Shown here: positions 21,124-31,701 of the stretch, piece by piece | Position numbering within the stretch: position 1 is the first letter of the stretch | Layout: each line of letters begins with the position of its first letter | DNA from: Leptospira perolatii | Lineage (GTDB): Bacteria > Spirochaetota > Leptospiria > Leptospirales > Leptospiraceae | Assembly: GCF_002811875.1 (NCBI RefSeq) | Contig: NZ_NPDZ01000007.1 | Coordinates: 1 to 64,000, forward strand | Length of the DNA stretch: 64,000 nt | Direction of reading: 5' to 3' | Notes under the pieces: generated by a model | The model's database searches: none | Told to the model about the DNA's origin: nothing | What the model saw: the letters and a program-made list of their open reading frames with translations, nothing else | Program-made: the position numbers and the translations under genes

Positions 21124-21719
21124 TTGAAGCCACCGGAGAGATCGTTCGAATCGAAAATACCGAGGACGGCAAACTTTTTTCCATTCAAACGAAATGGACT
21201 GAGCCGGATCTCAAAAAAGGGGATTCAATTTCAGTCAACGGTGCTTGTCACACTGTAACATCCTTCGAAAACAAGGGGGATCTTTTCACGTTTTATTCTT
21301 CCTTTAAAACCTTGGAACTGACGAATTTTGGGAAATTCGTCCTAGGATCCAGAGTAAATCTAGAGAGGTCTGTGCAACCCCATACTAGAATGGGGGGACA
21401 TATGGTAACGGGACATATAGACACTACCGGAGAAATTCTAAGTGCGGAAAACAAGGATGAAGGAAAGGTGAAAAGGTTTCTGGTTCGCCATGATCCTGAA
21501 TTCTCGAAATATCTAGCTCCTAGGGGAAGTGTCACGGTGGACGGAATTTCCCTGACAATCGTGGATTCTTCTCCTGGAGAATTTGAACTAGTAATCATAC
21601 CGGAAACTCTGGAAAAAACCAATGCAGGGATTGCCTGGAAGCCAGGTGCGCGTGTAAACTTAGAAATAGACATAGTGGCCAGATACTTGGAACAATTACT
21701 GAAATCGGGGACTCGTTAG
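21108..21719 (+). CDS. ribE: Riboflavin synthase, alpha chain
   Basis: It dismutates two lumazines into riboflavin. The protein starts with the hallmark [12 protein letters not shown] and shows the duplicated lumazine-binding barrels: [14 protein letters not shown] and [12 protein letters not shown], plus [20 protein letters not shown] 21108, with GGGAGG about 9 bases upstream, fits the family exactly; an in-frame upstream start at 21087 is not needed. The product is 203 residues. Confidence 0.95.
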   Translation: MFTGLIEATGEIVRIENTEDGKLFSIQTKWTEPDLKKGDSISVNGACHTVTSFENKGDLFTFYSSFKTLELTNFGKFVLGSRVNLERSVQPHTRMGGHMVTGHIDTTGEILSAENKDEGKVKRFLVRHDPEFSKYLAPRGSVTVDGISLTIVDSSPGEFELVIIPETLEKTNAGIAWKPGARVNLEIDIVARYLEQLLKSGTR

Positions 21720-21812
21720 TTTTCTAACCCAATCTTTCCTTTCGTTTTTCCTAGTTGTCACCATTTATGAATGGAAAATATCCAGTCCAAGAAATGAGGT
21801 GGAACGAAGACG

Positions 21813-23018
21813 ATGATCGGATCAATCGAACAAGCAATCGAAGATATTAAATCCGGAAAATTGATCATCTTAGTCGATTCCGAAGACCGGGAAAACGAAG
21901 GTGATTTGGTATTTGCAGCCGAATTTGCGGATAAAGAGAAAGTAAACTTTATGGCGACCCACGCCAGAGGGCTCATTTGCATGCCCATGGAATTGGAGCG
22001 TCTCCGTAAACTGGGTCTGAATCGAATGGTGGACGACCTGAGCCTGGGAGACAAGCACGGAACCGCTTTCACAGTATCTGTGGATGCGAAGCATGGTACT
22101 ACTACCGGAATTTCCGCCCAAGATAGGGCGATCACCATACATGCGTTAATTAATGAAGCGACTACTTCTCATGATTTGATGAGACCTGGACATTTGTTTC
22201 CGTTGCAGGCAGTCGCGGGAGGAGTTTTGCGAAGGGCAGGTCACACTGAGGCCTCGGTGGATCTTTGCAGACAGGCAGACTTATACCCGGCCGCGGTGAT
22301 TTGTGAAATCATGAACGAAGATGGAAGCATGTCTCGGCTTCCGGACCTGGAAAAATTCGCGGCGACTCACGGACTCGGAATCTATACGATAGAGGACCTG
22401 ATTCGTTATCGCAGAAAAAAAGAGAATCTGATCCGGCTAGAAGTGGAGACCAAGCTCCCCACAGAGTACGGGGATTTTATTATCAGAGCGTATTCTACCA
22501 TTATCGACGACAAGATTCATGTGGCTCTCGTAAAGGGAGACATCAAGAGAGACGAGCCTGTTATGGTTCGAGTGCATTCCGAGTGCTTGACCGGAGATAT
22601 TTTCGGGAGTGGGCGCTGTGACTGTGGTCCTCAGCTGCATTCTGCACTCGCAATGATCGCGAGGGAAGGAAAAGGAATTTTGCTTTACATGCGCCAAGAA
22701 GGTAGGGGCATCGGGCTGATTAATAAATTAAAAGCTTATAATATGCAGGATGAAGGCTTGGACACCGTAGAGGCCAACGAAAAGCTCGGGTTCGCGCCTG
22801 ATCTGAGGGACTACGGAGTCGGAGCACAGATTCTAAAAGATATAGGCGTAGAAAAAATGAAGCTGCTCACTAATAATCCTCGCAAGATCGTTGGATTGGA
22901 CGGGTACGGAATCGAAGTAATAGAAAGAATTCCGATCGAGATACAGCCTACTGGAAATAATCATCATTATCTGATGACCAAGAAAATCAAGTTGGGGCAT
23001 CTTCTCGGTTTAAACTGA
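21813..23018 (+). CDS. ribBA: Bifunctional DHBP synthase / GTP cyclohydrolase II
   Basis: It supplies both riboflavin precursors. The N-terminal RibB domain shows [16 protein letters not shown] and the [14 protein letters not shown] stretch. The C-terminal RibA domain has the zinc motif [18 protein letters not shown] and [10 protein letters not shown]. It is 401 residues, the usual fusion length. The 93-base gap after ribE is too short for, and shows no sign of, an FMN riboswitch. ribH is not in this window. Confidence 0.96.
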   Translation: MIGSIEQAIEDIKSGKLIILVDSEDRENEGDLVFAAEFADKEKVNFMATHARGLICMPMELERLRKLGLNRMVDDLSLGDKHGTAFTVSVDAKHGTTTGISAQDRAITIHALINEATTSHDLMRPGHLFPLQAVAGGVLRRAGHTEASVDLCRQADLYPAAVICEIMNEDGSMSRLPDLEKFAATHGLGIYTIEDLIRYRRKKENLIRLEVETKLPTEYGDFIIRAYSTIIDDKIHVALVKGDIKRDEPVMVRVHSECLTGDIFGSGRCDCGPQLHSALAMIAREGKGILLYMRQEGRGIGLINKLKAYNMQDEGLDTVEANEKLGFAPDLRDYGVGAQILKDIGVEKMKLLTNNPRKIVGLDGYGIEVIERIPIEIQPTGNNHHYLMTKKIKLGHLLGLN

Positions 23019-23042
23019 GAAGAAAAGAATCGTAGGCGATCT

Positions 23043-23684
23043 TTAAGGCTGCAGTCTTACTTTTTCCCAGGTAGACTCCGATTTGGTGAAAACGATCCGA
23101 TCGTGGAGTCTTCCTGTTCTTCCCTGCCAAAATTCAATCTCTGAAGGAAGAACATCGTATCCTCCCCAAAACTCAGGGATCGGAACTTGAATGTTCCTAT
23201 ACTGGTTGGCCAATTCTTGGAATTTGTGATCTAACTCTTCTCGCGTGGCAACCGGTCTGCTTTGCATGGAAGAAATTGCTCCGATCTGATTCTCAAAAGG
23301 TCTAGACTTGAAGTAAGCTTCGGAAATAGAACGGTTTGACTTTTCTGCCTTTCCGATAATTCGAACCTGTCTCTCTAATTCCGGCCAGAAAAACAGCAAG
23401 CACACACTTGGAAATTTCTCGATTTGTTTTCCTTTTCTACTTTCATAATTGGTAAAAAACCGAAATCTTCCGTTCTCGAATCCTTTTAAAAGGACAATCC
23501 TTGCATCAGCGCCTCCCTCTTGGGTAGCAGTGGCCAGAGTCATCGCATTCGGTTCTCGGACCTTGCAATCCAGAGCTTCTTGAAACCATTTGCCGAAAAA
23601 TTCCAAAGGATCCGATCCCACGAGTTTGTCGTCCAATTCGGCTCTCGCGTACTCGCTCCTTAATTCAGAAAGATTGCGTGTCAT
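23043..23684 (-). CDS. pdxH: Pyridoxamine 5'-phosphate oxidase
   Basis: An FMN-dependent oxidase making pyridoxal 5'-phosphate. The 213-residue protein has the family elements NAMTLATAT, ARIVLLKGF, FFTNYESRKGKQI, the substrate/FMN segment FWPELERQVRI, SMQSRPVA, and the C-terminal signature IEFWQGRTGRLHDRI. It is convergent with ribBA, only 24 bases away; its FMN cofactor derives from the pathway encoded next door. Confidence 0.95.
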   Translation of the reverse strand: MTRNLSELRSEYARAELDDKLVGSDPLEFFGKWFQEALDCKVREPNAMTLATATQEGGADARIVLLKGFENGRFRFFTNYESRKGKQIEKFPSVCLLFFWPELERQVRIIGKAEKSNRSISEAYFKSRPFENQIGAISSMQSRPVATREELDHKFQELANQYRNIQVPIPEFWGGYDVLPSEIEFWQGRTGRLHDRIVFTKSESTWEKVRLQP

Positions 23685-23816
23685 TTTACCATCCTATCTA
23701 TGCGAGACCAAAGGTTCTAGATTCTTCGCAGGATACTGAGCTAGATTTTAACGCCGGTAATTTTCTGCGCGCGAAAAAAACTAAGGTTAACTTGCGAAAT
23801 ATCAACTGGAATGGAT

Positions 23817-24701
23817 CTATTCCTTTCCCTCTTCGAGATTCCAGATCGAAGGCAATTCGATCGAAGGCAAAAGCTCGTTCTTGAAAGCAATTTTTGCCAA
23901 AAAAGTAAGAGCTAAACCGATCGAAAAATATACTCCCATCGGTATGGGTTTTCCTCTTAGACTTTCTCCTTTGTTTCGAGTTCCTACAGTGATCGCAAGA
24001 GCAAGTGCATACGAAGAATTCAAAAAAACAATCCACCAAGGGTGTCCTAACAAAAAAGCGAAGGACGGAGCAAAAACCGCGTCGGCAAACCCCATCCCAT
24101 TTGGGAATAAAAAGTGCAGTGCGAAAAAACCGAACAAAAAGCCGCCTAATACAATCCAGTTCGATTTTTCCGGAAGTGAAGAGTCCAAAAGATACGAAAG
24201 CAACAGACCGAAAAATAGGATAAACGGCAGATTTTCATAATCCAAAGAAAATTTTACAGCGTCGGTTGTGCTCGCGATCAGGAGATGCCCGCATAACAGA
24301 ACAAATACGATCGAAGCTAAAAAGTTTCCGGAAAGCACATAAGCAACAGCGAACAAAAATCCGAAAGCTGCTTCGCAAAATGCATAGAGCGGATTAATTT
24401 TTGCCCCGCAATTTTTGCATACTTTCCCAGAAAGCCAGTAACCGATTGCTGGAAGGATTGCGATTCCGGTGATTTTTTGTCCACAGGATTCGCAAGCAGA
24501 AGGCTCGACTAGAATCTTGAACATTCGAGTCGTTCTGCTATATTTCTTTCTCTCCTTTCCGTAAAAGAACTTTAGAATTCTGTAAGATAGTGTGGAGTAA
24601 AAGCTTCCCAAACTTAAGGAAGCCAAAAAGCCACCCAACCAAATCAGAGGGAAAGTGAACGCGGGTGTGAATTCAGCAAAGGATTCCGGGAAAAATTCCA
24701 A
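23817..24701 (-). CDS. Prepilin peptidase, A24 family
   Basis: An integral-membrane aspartyl peptidase of type IV pilin or type II secretion type. The 294-residue protein has an N-terminal domain with the tetracysteine C70-x2-C73 (CESCGQ) and C95-x2-C98 (CKNCGA), typical of bifunctional PilD. Multiple helices follow. Catalytic aspartates are expected in TTDAVKFSLDYENLPF and GMGFADAVF; the second lacks the usual G-x-G-D spacing, so activity should be confirmed. No pilus genes are adjacent. It lies 6 bases downstream of the aminotransferase on the same strand. Confidence 0.82.
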   Translation of the reverse strand: MEFFPESFAEFTPAFTFPLIWLGGFLASLSLGSFYSTLSYRILKFFYGKERKKYSRTTRMFKILVEPSACESCGQKITGIAILPAIGYWLSGKVCKNCGAKINPLYAFCEAAFGFLFAVAYVLSGNFLASIVFVLLCGHLLIASTTDAVKFSLDYENLPFILFFGLLLSYLLDSSLPEKSNWIVLGGFLFGFFALHFLFPNGMGFADAVFAPSFAFLLGHPWWIVFLNSSYALALAITVGTRNKGESLRGKPIPMGVYFSIGLALTFLAKIAFKNELLPSIELPSIWNLEEGKE

Positions 24702-24707
24702 GCTGTC

Positions 24708-25832
24708 CTATGCTCCCTTTCCAGAAAGCTCTTTCAAAGCTTGGATTCCTCTTTTCAGATTTTCCCATTCCGAGGCAAAACTAATTCGGATAAAGTTTTT
24801 GGATTCATTAAAAATGTACCCAGGAACTAGAATCAGTCCTTTCTCCTTTACCGCCCTGACAACGAAGTCTTCGTCCTTTTCCGCGATCTTAAAGAAAAAG
24901 TAAAATGCTCCTTGGCTTTTTTGAATTTCGTAATGGTCCTTTAGATTTTCGTAAACAAAATCCCTTTTTTCCCTATAGTCCGCGATGTAGGAACTCATAT
25001 CTGTTTTTAGCGCTTCGATTCCCATCCACTGAGTGACCGAAGGAGCGCACACAATCGTGTATTGTTGTAGCGTAGTCAAAGTCTTGGTAATCGGAGCCGG
25101 CGCGAGTATGGAAGAAAGTCTCAAACCAGTCATACTATACGTTTTAGAAAAACCGGATAAAGTGATTGCCCTCTCGTAAAAAGAACCTACGGAAACGAAC
25201 TTCTTATCGTAATCGAACTTCTCATAGATCTCATCCGAGATCAAGTAAGCTCCTGTTTTTTCCGCGAGGTCCGCGAGAAGCGTCAATTGTTCTTTGGAAA
25301 GTATTTTTCCTGTGGGATTGGAAGGAGAGGAAAAGATGATAATTTTGAGTTTTTTATTTTGAAATGCTGCAAGATCTTGCGCACCAAAGTTTTCGTTTAC
25401 GGTGTGCATCTTGCCGCCGTAAATCTTGATATAAGCGGGATACATTAAGAAGTGAGGGGTAACGACTAAACATTCGTCTCCTTCGTTTAATAATGCATTG
25501 AATAAAAGTAAGAAAGCAGAGCTGACTCCGGAAGTGATCAGGATTCGATCTGGGTTCGCATAGGGAATCGAATTCTCTTTTTTGTATTTTTCTACGAGAG
25601 CTTCCTTTAACTCAGGAATCCCGGCTGTGAGAGTATAGGCAGTCTTACCTTTTCTTAGAGCAGAAACTCCTGCCTCTATAATATTTTCCGGACAGGGAAA
25701 ATGAGGTTGTCCGATGGAAAGGTTGATCGGGTCTTTCAAGCTAGCCGCGAGCTCAAATGCCTTCCTGATCGCGGATGTATCTAGTCCTTGGATTCTGTTT
25801 GCCAATGCAAATTCGAGCGTACTTTGACTCAT
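24708..25832 (-). CDS. PLP-dependent class I/II aminotransferase
   Basis: A fold-type I aminotransferase of about 374 residues. It shows the N-terminal INLSIGQPHFPCPENI, the Asn/Pro region IIIFSSPSNPTGKIL, YLISDEIYEKFDY, and the PLP-lysine motif SGFSKTYSMTGLRLSS. The C-terminal substrate Arg is probably in NFIRISFASEW. ATG 25832 (MSQSTLEFA) is preferred over the upstream TTG 25868. The substrate cannot be told from sequence; aspartate or aromatic amino-acid aminotransferases are the likeliest types. Confidence 0.88.
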   Translation of the reverse strand: MSQSTLEFALANRIQGLDTSAIRKAFELAASLKDPINLSIGQPHFPCPENIIEAGVSALRKGKTAYTLTAGIPELKEALVEKYKKENSIPYANPDRILITSGVSSAFLLLFNALLNEGDECLVVTPHFLMYPAYIKIYGGKMHTVNENFGAQDLAAFQNKKLKIIIFSSPSNPTGKILSKEQLTLLADLAEKTGAYLISDEIYEKFDYDKKFVSVGSFYERAITLSGFSKTYSMTGLRLSSILAPAPITKTLTTLQQYTIVCAPSVTQWMGIEALKTDMSSYIADYREKRDFVYENLKDHYEIQKSQGAFYFFFKIAEKDEDFVVRAVKEKGLILVPGYIFNESKNFIRISFASEWENLKRGIQALKELSGKGA

Positions 25833-26007
25833 ACAGGAACCGTAACGTAAAATGCGCGCTGAGAACAAATGTTAATTGGGAGAATCAATCGAAATTTTGT
25901 CCTATTTGAAAGTTGGGGAGTCCAACCAAAGAGACCTCGGGAACACGAGAATTGGATTGATTAGGATCACAGATCTTTCAGTCTGGAACAGAGGGTAAGG
26001 CCGATTC

Positions 26008-26022
26008 GGTTTCGATGAAACC
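26008..26022 (+). promoter_or_regulatory. Short dyad in the leader of the AAA+/VWA gene
   Basis: GGTTTC and GAAACC flank the triplet GAT, 28 bases before the ATG at 26050. It lies in the 217-base gap between two divergent genes, so it could be an operator or an RNA hairpin. No clear -35/-10 pair was identified. Confidence 0.3.
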
Positions 26023-26049
26023 ACCGAAAATCGTACCTTACGAATACAG

Positions 26050-29000
26050 ATGGAAACAGTAGATATTGCAGGTATTAAAGTGCCGATCTCCAAGATCGGG
26101 AATAATTCCGGAGGCCTAGGCGCCGATCTTGTAGAAACAGATTCCACAATACGCAATTTGCAAAATATACTTTATCCGATTTTAGAAGGACGTCCTGTTT
26201 TGCTCGTAGGGGATGCCGGAGTCGGAAAGAATGCACTATTATATTATATCAATTTTAAACGTAACCATCCTACTTCCAGGTTTAGCTTCAACGAGGACAC
26301 TCTTCCCGAAGATTTGATCGGGTCCTATCGATTATTATTGGATGGAAAAGGATTCGCTTGGGCAGATGGACCTCTGACTTCTGCGATTCGAAGCGGTTAC
26401 AGTTTCGTCGCGGACGAAATGAACCTTTGCCCGCCTCATATCATCAAAAGATTTTCTACGATCTATGAATCTAGTTATCTGGAGTTGATTGAAGGGGATG
26501 GCGCCCGGATTCCTGCATTTTCCGGTTTCAACTTTATCGGAACCCAAAACCCTTCGGAGGGATTCGAAGGAAGAAAGCCGCTTCCGTTTGATATCACTCG
26601 CTATTTCTCAGTCGTTTATATCGATCCTCACACTCCGGATGAAATTCTATTTATTTTAAGAAAACTCTATCCCCAGATGAAAGAGGAAATCCTAAAATCG
26701 TGCATTCGAATCTCTCTAGAAACCGAAAACAGAGTTCTTTTGGGTACGATCGGAAAGGGAGACCTGGAAAAATACCATTTCAATATCCGTAATTTAAAAA
26801 AGCTTTGTAAAAGAATTTTAGATCTCAAAGCGGACTCTCCGGAGTTCAGATTTAGAGAATTATGGAATTTTTATGTAGAACCTTTTCGTAAGCCGGAGGA
26901 TAGGCAACAACAGTTAGAGCTCCTACTCAAAGAGACAGGACTTTCATCGGCGCCAGAGTTTGCAGAAGGTAAATTTCAAGTACATAAAGGTTTTCTATAT
27001 TGTAATGATAAAAAAATCCATGTGGTAAATGAAGAGAACGCAAAGAATATTCTCTCGAGCGTGCCTTTGCCGAATAAGTTAAGAGAATTTGCGGAGAAGG
27101 TTTATACAGCGATCGAATTTAAGGAAAACGTACTGATTGAATATTCGGAAGAGCAGGATCCACAATTCGTGCTACCTCTGTTTACCGAAATCAGTGGAGT
27201 TCCGTTAGAGACCGTTCACCTTTGCAAAGGAATTCATACTTCGGATATCATAGGCGCTCTGAAACCGATTTCTGGATCCACTGTAGGATGGGTGGATGGT
27301 CCGCTCACAAAAGGAATCCGGGAAGGTGGAAATATCTTAATCACAAATCTCGAAGCAGCCGGAGCGGAATTAGTAGAAAAACTAAATATGTTAACCGACG
27401 ACGCAAGGTCCTTGGTGCTCCCGCCAGAGAGTGGAGAGACTACTCCAATTGGACTTCAGGAAGATTCTAGAGTCATAGCAATGAAATTATTCCGAAAGAC
27501 GAAATCCACGCCTACGATTTCTAGAGCTTTTAGAAACAGATTTACACCGGTACTTTTCCCTGAATTAGAAGATAAGGAAACTCTAATAGAGATTCTGAAC
27601 TTCTATTTACCTGAAGGCGATTTGGTTTCCAAAATGGCGGAATTCCATGTCAAGATCAAGGATCTGGCAAAAAAACGTACGATCGGATCAGCCAACCTAA
27701 TGCCTTATCTATTCGGTCTTTCTAATTTACTCCAATGGAAAGATCATATCTTGAGATATGCGGATTCCTCTTCAGGGGGAGAAGGTCTCAGGGCGATCGC
27801 GATTCGAGGTGGAAGGATCTCCTACTCCAACCAGATCGCCGATCCAGGAGAAAGAAAGGAATTAGAGAGAATCTTAGAATTCCTTCTTTCAGGAATAGAA
27901 ATAGTCTCCGAGTTCTTTACCGAACTCGAGGAGAAGAAAAAAAAAACTCTCACACCTTCTTCCGAAATAGAAAAGAAGCGCTGGTGGGATCCAGAGCTAC
28001 ATAAGAGAGATCCGGTTACCGGAAAAGCAAAACTGCTGAATTCCGGTAATCAACTCAAGCAAGGGATAGAGATCAATACTCCAGAAACCGGGGGCCAAAC
28101 CAAGGAAGGTCCGGACGCCTGGTATGGAAAGGACACCCGGGGAAATATGGGCCAAGGTGAACCTGCCGGAGGCGGAGGCGCATGGGGCTATCGTACCGAA
28201 GAATTATACAAAGCATTCTTAGCAAAACGAAGAATTCTCTGGGAGTACACTGTACAGGCGAGTTTAAAAGAATTCAAGGAAGTGTTTGGTGCGAGCCTTG
28301 ACGAAGTAGAACTCAATCTAGAAAGATTATTCGATCCAGAAATAGATATACACAGAAACTATCGAAGCGAAGGAAATCGAATCGATACTAGAAAATATAT
28401 TTCTTTCCTATCCGGAAAGGGAGATTCTAAAGTATTCGATAAAACAACGATCGAAAAAGATGAAGAGAAACTGAAAGGAGTGGAGGTAGTATTTCTAGTC
28501 TCCAAGGCGAGAAGGATCTTCAATTTTGAATATTCGGTAGCAACTCTCTCCGCGATGCTTTCGAGCGCGCATATCTTGGATGAACACGACGTAAGTTTTT
28601 CTGTCATCGCTTACTCCGATAGACAGAACAAAAAGGACAGAATCGATTTAGTAGAAATCAAGAGAATGGACGAGTCCTTTGATGCCAAAAAAGAGGAGCA
28701 GATGTTCGATGCCCTTAGGACCGACTGGCAGGGAGATTCCATAGAGGAATACCAGCTACTCGATAAGATCGAATCCTACTTTTCCCCAGAGGCACAGACT
28801 AGAATCCTGGTCATGATCTCTGATTTTCGGGGCCAAAGAGGCAAGACGGAAATAGAGAAGGAAATAGACTCTAAGGACAATCGTAAACTTAGGGCAGAAG
28901 TTCTAAAGCACTCCAACAAAAATTACGTATTTTTGGGAGTTGGGTTAGGGCGCAGATTCATAGCAGAGCATATCTTTCCGGATTCGATTCAGATCACATC

Positions 29001-29082
29001 GGAAAATTTCTACAATATGCCTAACTTGATCGGAGCGGAATTGGGGAGAATCATACTTACCCATCATTCGTCCCGCAACTAA
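26050..29082 (+). CDS. Large MoxR/midasin-like AAA+ protein with second AAA module and VWA-like C-terminus
   Basis: A 1010-residue protein of AAA_5 (dynein-related/MoxR) type. Module 1 has Walker A GDAGVGKN at residues 54-61, where Asn replaces the usual Ser/Thr, and Walker B YSFVADEMNL. Then come LPEDLIGSYRL and FNFIGTQNPSEGFEGRKPLP. Module 2 (~330-540) copies the layout (SDIIGALKPISGSTVGWVDG, NILITNLEAAGAELVEKL) but has no P-loop. A Gly-rich linker (GQGEPAGGGGAWGYRTEE, ~700) leads to a C-terminal VWA-like fold (~800-1000) with VVFLVSKARRI in place of DxSxS, and VMISDFRGQRG. Such AAA+/VWA pairs act as chaperone-like remodelers. The client is unknown and no partner gene is adjacent. Confidence 0.75.
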   Translation: METVDIAGIKVPISKIGNNSGGLGADLVETDSTIRNLQNILYPILEGRPVLLVGDAGVGKNALLYYINFKRNHPTSRFSFNEDTLPEDLIGSYRLLLDGKGFAWADGPLTSAIRSGYSFVADEMNLCPPHIIKRFSTIYESSYLELIEGDGARIPAFSGFNFIGTQNPSEGFEGRKPLPFDITRYFSVVYIDPHTPDEILFILRKLYPQMKEEILKSCIRISLETENRVLLGTIGKGDLEKYHFNIRNLKKLCKRILDLKADSPEFRFRELWNFYVEPFRKPEDRQQQLELLLKETGLSSAPEFAEGKFQVHKGFLYCNDKKIHVVNEENAKNILSSVPLPNKLREFAEKVYTAIEFKENVLIEYSEEQDPQFVLPLFTEISGVPLETVHLCKGIHTSDIIGALKPISGSTVGWVDGPLTKGIREGGNILITNLEAAGAELVEKLNMLTDDARSLVLPPESGETTPIGLQEDSRVIAMKLFRKTKSTPTISRAFRNRFTPVLFPELEDKETLIEILNFYLPEGDLVSKMAEFHVKIKDLAKKRTIGSANLMPYLFGLSNLLQWKDHILRYADSSSGGEGLRAIAIRGGRISYSNQIADPGERKELERILEFLLSGIEIVSEFFTELEEKKKKTLTPSSEIEKKRWWDPELHKRDPVTGKAKLLNSGNQLKQGIEINTPETGGQTKEGPDAWYGKDTRGNMGQGEPAGGGGAWGYRTEELYKAFLAKRRILWEYTVQASLKEFKEVFGASLDEVELNLERLFDPEIDIHRNYRSEGNRIDTRKYISFLSGKGDSKVFDKTTIEKDEEKLKGVEVVFLVSKARRIFNFEYSVATLSAMLSSAHILDEHDVSFSVIAYSDRQNKKDRIDLVEIKRMDESFDAKKEEQMFDALRTDWQGDSIEEYQLLDKIESYFSPEAQTRILVMISDFRGQRGKTEIEKEIDSKDNRKLRAEVLKHSNKNYVFLGVGLGRRFIAEHIFPDSIQITSENFYNMPNLIGAELGRIILTHHSSRN

Positions 29083-29118
29083 CAAAATAGAACGGCAAGG
29101 AGCCGTAGAACCGATTCA

Positions 29119-29604
29119 ATGGGAAAGAAGAAGGAAGCGGAAAATCAAGGTCCTCAACCTCTTGTAAACAAGAAGGCAAGGTTCAATTTTGAACTGATCT
29201 CTTTTATAGAGGCGGGCATAGTATTATCCGGTTCGGAAGTAAAAAGTCTGAGGGAAAAAAAGGCAAACCTTACAGACGCATTTGCCAAAATAAAAAACGG
29301 CGAAGTCTTTTTGGAAAGCTTCTCAATTACTCCCTACAAAAACGGGGGATATGCGAATCATCCGGAAATTCGACCCCGCAAATTGCTTTTACACAAAAAG
29401 GAAATAGATAAGTTAGAACGCCAAGTAAAAGAGAAAGGTTTGGTATTGGTCGCAACCAAAATCTATTTCAAAGATCGCAAATGGGTAAAGGTGGAACTTG
29501 CACTCGCAAAACCTAAGAAACTGTATGATAAGCGCGAAGACTTGAAAAAGAGTGACGCAAAAGTAGAAATCGCCAGGGCTTTAAAAGCCAAAAATTATTC
29601 TTAA
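29119..29604 (+). CDS. smpB: SsrA-binding protein SmpB
   Basis: It binds tmRNA and delivers it to stalled ribosomes. The 161 residues include [20 protein letters not shown], the signature [18 protein letters not shown], and a basic tail after [21 protein letters not shown]. Length is typical. No tmRNA gene is visible nearby. It is followed 4 bases later by der, implying one transcript. Confidence 0.96.
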   Translation: MGKKKEAENQGPQPLVNKKARFNFELISFIEAGIVLSGSEVKSLREKKANLTDAFAKIKNGEVFLESFSITPYKNGGYANHPEIRPRKLLLHKKEIDKLERQVKEKGLVLVATKIYFKDRKWVKVELALAKPKKLYDKREDLKKSDAKVEIARALKAKNYS

Positions 29605-29608
29605 AATC

Positions 29609-30988
29609 ATGTCATTAAAAAATTCTAATGTTCCGGTGGTCAGCATAGTCGGCCGCCAAAATGTGGGGAAGTCCACATTATTCAACGCCCTACTGAAAAA
29701 GAAGCTCGCGATTACGGAAGATTATCCGGGAGTTACTAGAGATGTATTGCAGGCTAGGGTTTTGCATCCAGAAAAGGGCCTGGACTTTTTTCTTTGCGAT
29801 ACTCCCGGTTTGGATATAGAAAATCCGGACAATCTGAATGAGGCTGTTTTAGAGAATGCTTTTCGACAGTTGAGAAAATCTGACTTGGTAGTCTTTCTCT
29901 TGGATTTTAGAGAAGTGACTTACTTTGATTCCAAGCTCATTGAAATATTCAGAAAAGATGAAACGTTAAAGGATGTTCCTGTTCTATACTGCGTGAACAA
30001 AGTGGACACCCCCGAAGACGAAGCGGATTTAGAGGAGTTCTATAGAATGGGACTTCCTGAGATTCTGCCCATTTCCGCAACAGGGCGTCGGAACCTGGCC
30101 TTGCTACTCGAGAAGATTGCCTTTCTGCTTCCAAAAGCTATACGCATTATTGGGGAAGTGCAAGATCCAAAAGATTTGGAAAAGAGCGAGTATGACATTC
30201 GGCTTGCGATTGTTGGTAAACCCAATTCCGGAAAATCAAGTTTATTGAATGCAATCTGCGGCTATGAGCGTGCTGTTGTGAGCGAGGTTGCTGGAACAAC
30301 TAGAGACTCTGTGGACACACTTATCCAATTTGATGGAAAGAAAATTTCAGTGATCGATACGGCCGGAATTCGCAAGAAATCAGATAAGGCCGAAGCATTA
30401 GAATTCTACTCGTACCAAAGGACAAAGAAGTCGATCCAATCTGCGGACGTAGTCGTTCACTTGTTAGATGCTTTAAAAGGATTCGGGGATTTTGACAAAA
30501 AAATCGTCTCATTATTGCAAGAGGAAGGTAAGCCTTTTCTAGTCGCCGTGAATAAATGGGATCTTTTGCCGGAAAAGGATTCCAAATCCTTTGTAGTATA
30601 TAAGAAAAGATTGGTTGAAAGGCTTCCATTACTCAAGGAAGTTCCCATCATTACTCTCAGCGCGAAAGAGAAACTAAGAGTGCATAAGCTCATGGAATTA
30701 GCATATGACTTGGCTATCCGATCTAAATGCAAGATCTCCACTTCGGAATTGAACCAATCTTTGCGCGGATGGATGCAGGAAGCAGCGCGTTCCTTTTCTG
30801 CGAACAGGCCTCCCAAGTTGTTGTATTGCACGCAAGTATCTGTTTCTCCCTTTCATTTGATCCTGTTCGTGAATCATACTGAAAATTTTAAATCGAATCT
30901 ACTTTCCTTTCTTCGAAAGAAACTGACTGAAAAATACAACTTACAAGGGATTCCGATCCGATTCGATTTAAGGTCGGATCGAAAATGA
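29609..30988 (+). CDS. der: Ribosome-biogenesis GTPase Der (EngA)
   Basis: A double-GTPase needed for 50S assembly. The two G domains are clear: first [12 protein letters not shown] with DTPGLDI and NKVD; second [12 protein letters not shown] with [10 protein letters not shown] and NKWDLLP. A KH-like C-terminal domain follows ([20 protein letters not shown]). The 459-residue length is standard. Its stop overlaps the plsY start by 4 bases (ATGA). Confidence 0.96.
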   Translation: MSLKNSNVPVVSIVGRQNVGKSTLFNALLKKKLAITEDYPGVTRDVLQARVLHPEKGLDFFLCDTPGLDIENPDNLNEAVLENAFRQLRKSDLVVFLLDFREVTYFDSKLIEIFRKDETLKDVPVLYCVNKVDTPEDEADLEEFYRMGLPEILPISATGRRNLALLLEKIAFLLPKAIRIIGEVQDPKDLEKSEYDIRLAIVGKPNSGKSSLLNAICGYERAVVSEVAGTTRDSVDTLIQFDGKKISVIDTAGIRKKSDKAEALEFYSYQRTKKSIQSADVVVHLLDALKGFGDFDKKIVSLLQEEGKPFLVAVNKWDLLPEKDSKSFVVYKKRLVERLPLLKEVPIITLSAKEKLRVHKLMELAYDLAIRSKCKISTSELNQSLRGWMQEAARSFSANRPPKLLYCTQVSVSPFHLILFVNHTENFKSNLLSFLRKKLTEKYNLQGIPIRFDLRSDRK

Positions 30989-31629
30989 ACGGAATCTGGC
31001 TGGCCTACTGGGCGCTCTCTTTTTTTGTAGGAGCGATTCCATTCGGATATTTACTCGCAAAGCTATTTGGCGGAGTGGATATAAGAAAGAAGGGCAGCGG
31101 AAACATCGGTGCGACAAACGTGACCCGCTTGTTAGGATGGAAAGTAGGACTTCCTGTTCTGCTTTTAGATATAGGAAAAGGTGCGATCGCACCGCTGGTC
31201 GGAATCTACTTACTAAAAACCGAATTCGCATTTGTCCCGTTAGTCGCCGGAGTGCTTTCCGTTCTTGGTCACATGTTCTCTCCTTTTCTTCTTTTTAAGG
31301 GGGGAAAGGGGGTTGCTACTAGTTTCGGAGTATTTTTAGTCCTAACTCCTTTTCCGGTTTTGGTAAGTCTTTTTGTTTTTCTAGTTTTGAAAAAAGGATT
31401 TGGATTCGTTTCTTTAGGTTCTATCGGCGGAGCGATTGTACTTCCTATTTCGTATTATTTGTTTTCTATATATTCCATAATAGAATATGAGGCAATTACG
31501 TTTTACGCGATTTGTGCAGTGAGTTGTGCGATTCTATTTTTACATCGAACGAATTTGGTTAGGCTCTTTAAAGGAAGAGAATTGCTTTCCAATAAAGAAA
31601 AGTACGGGGACCAGAATCTAGACGAGTAA
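30985..31629 (+). CDS. plsY: Glycerol-3-phosphate acyltransferase PlsY
   Basis: A polytopic enzyme using acyl-phosphate to make lysophosphatidic acid, the first step of phospholipid synthesis. The family motifs are visible: [17 protein letters not shown], the [10 protein letters not shown] loop, and the final [16 protein letters not shown]. Five to six hydrophobic helices and 214 residues fit the family. The der-plsY pair is common in bacteria. Confidence 0.95.
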   Translation: MNGIWLAYWALSFFVGAIPFGYLLAKLFGGVDIRKKGSGNIGATNVTRLLGWKVGLPVLLLDIGKGAIAPLVGIYLLKTEFAFVPLVAGVLSVLGHMFSPFLLFKGGKGVATSFGVFLVLTPFPVLVSLFVFLVLKKGFGFVSLGSIGGAIVLPISYYLFSIYSIIEYEAITFYAICAVSCAILFLHRTNLVRLFKGRELLSNKEKYGDQNLDE

Positions 31630-31650
31630 GGATAGAAATCCTACTCTTTT
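31626..31650 (+). terminator. Possible intrinsic terminator after plsY
   Basis: GTAAGGAT and ATCCTAC pair around AGAA with one bulged A, and TCTTTT follows directly. The stem is short, so strength is uncertain, but it sits right at the end of the smpB-der-plsY unit. Confidence 0.4.
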
Positions 31651-31701
31651 CATCTTGTAATCTAGTTAAGTCCGTGATAGGATTTCTTACGTTCGGCGCT
31701 T

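Noticed and set aside
21720..21812. FMN riboswitch before ribBA
   Set aside because: The gap is 93 bases and shows none of the conserved RFN helices.
29083..29118. tmRNA gene beside smpB
   Set aside because: The gap is only 36 bases and no tRNA-Ala-like ends occur nearby.
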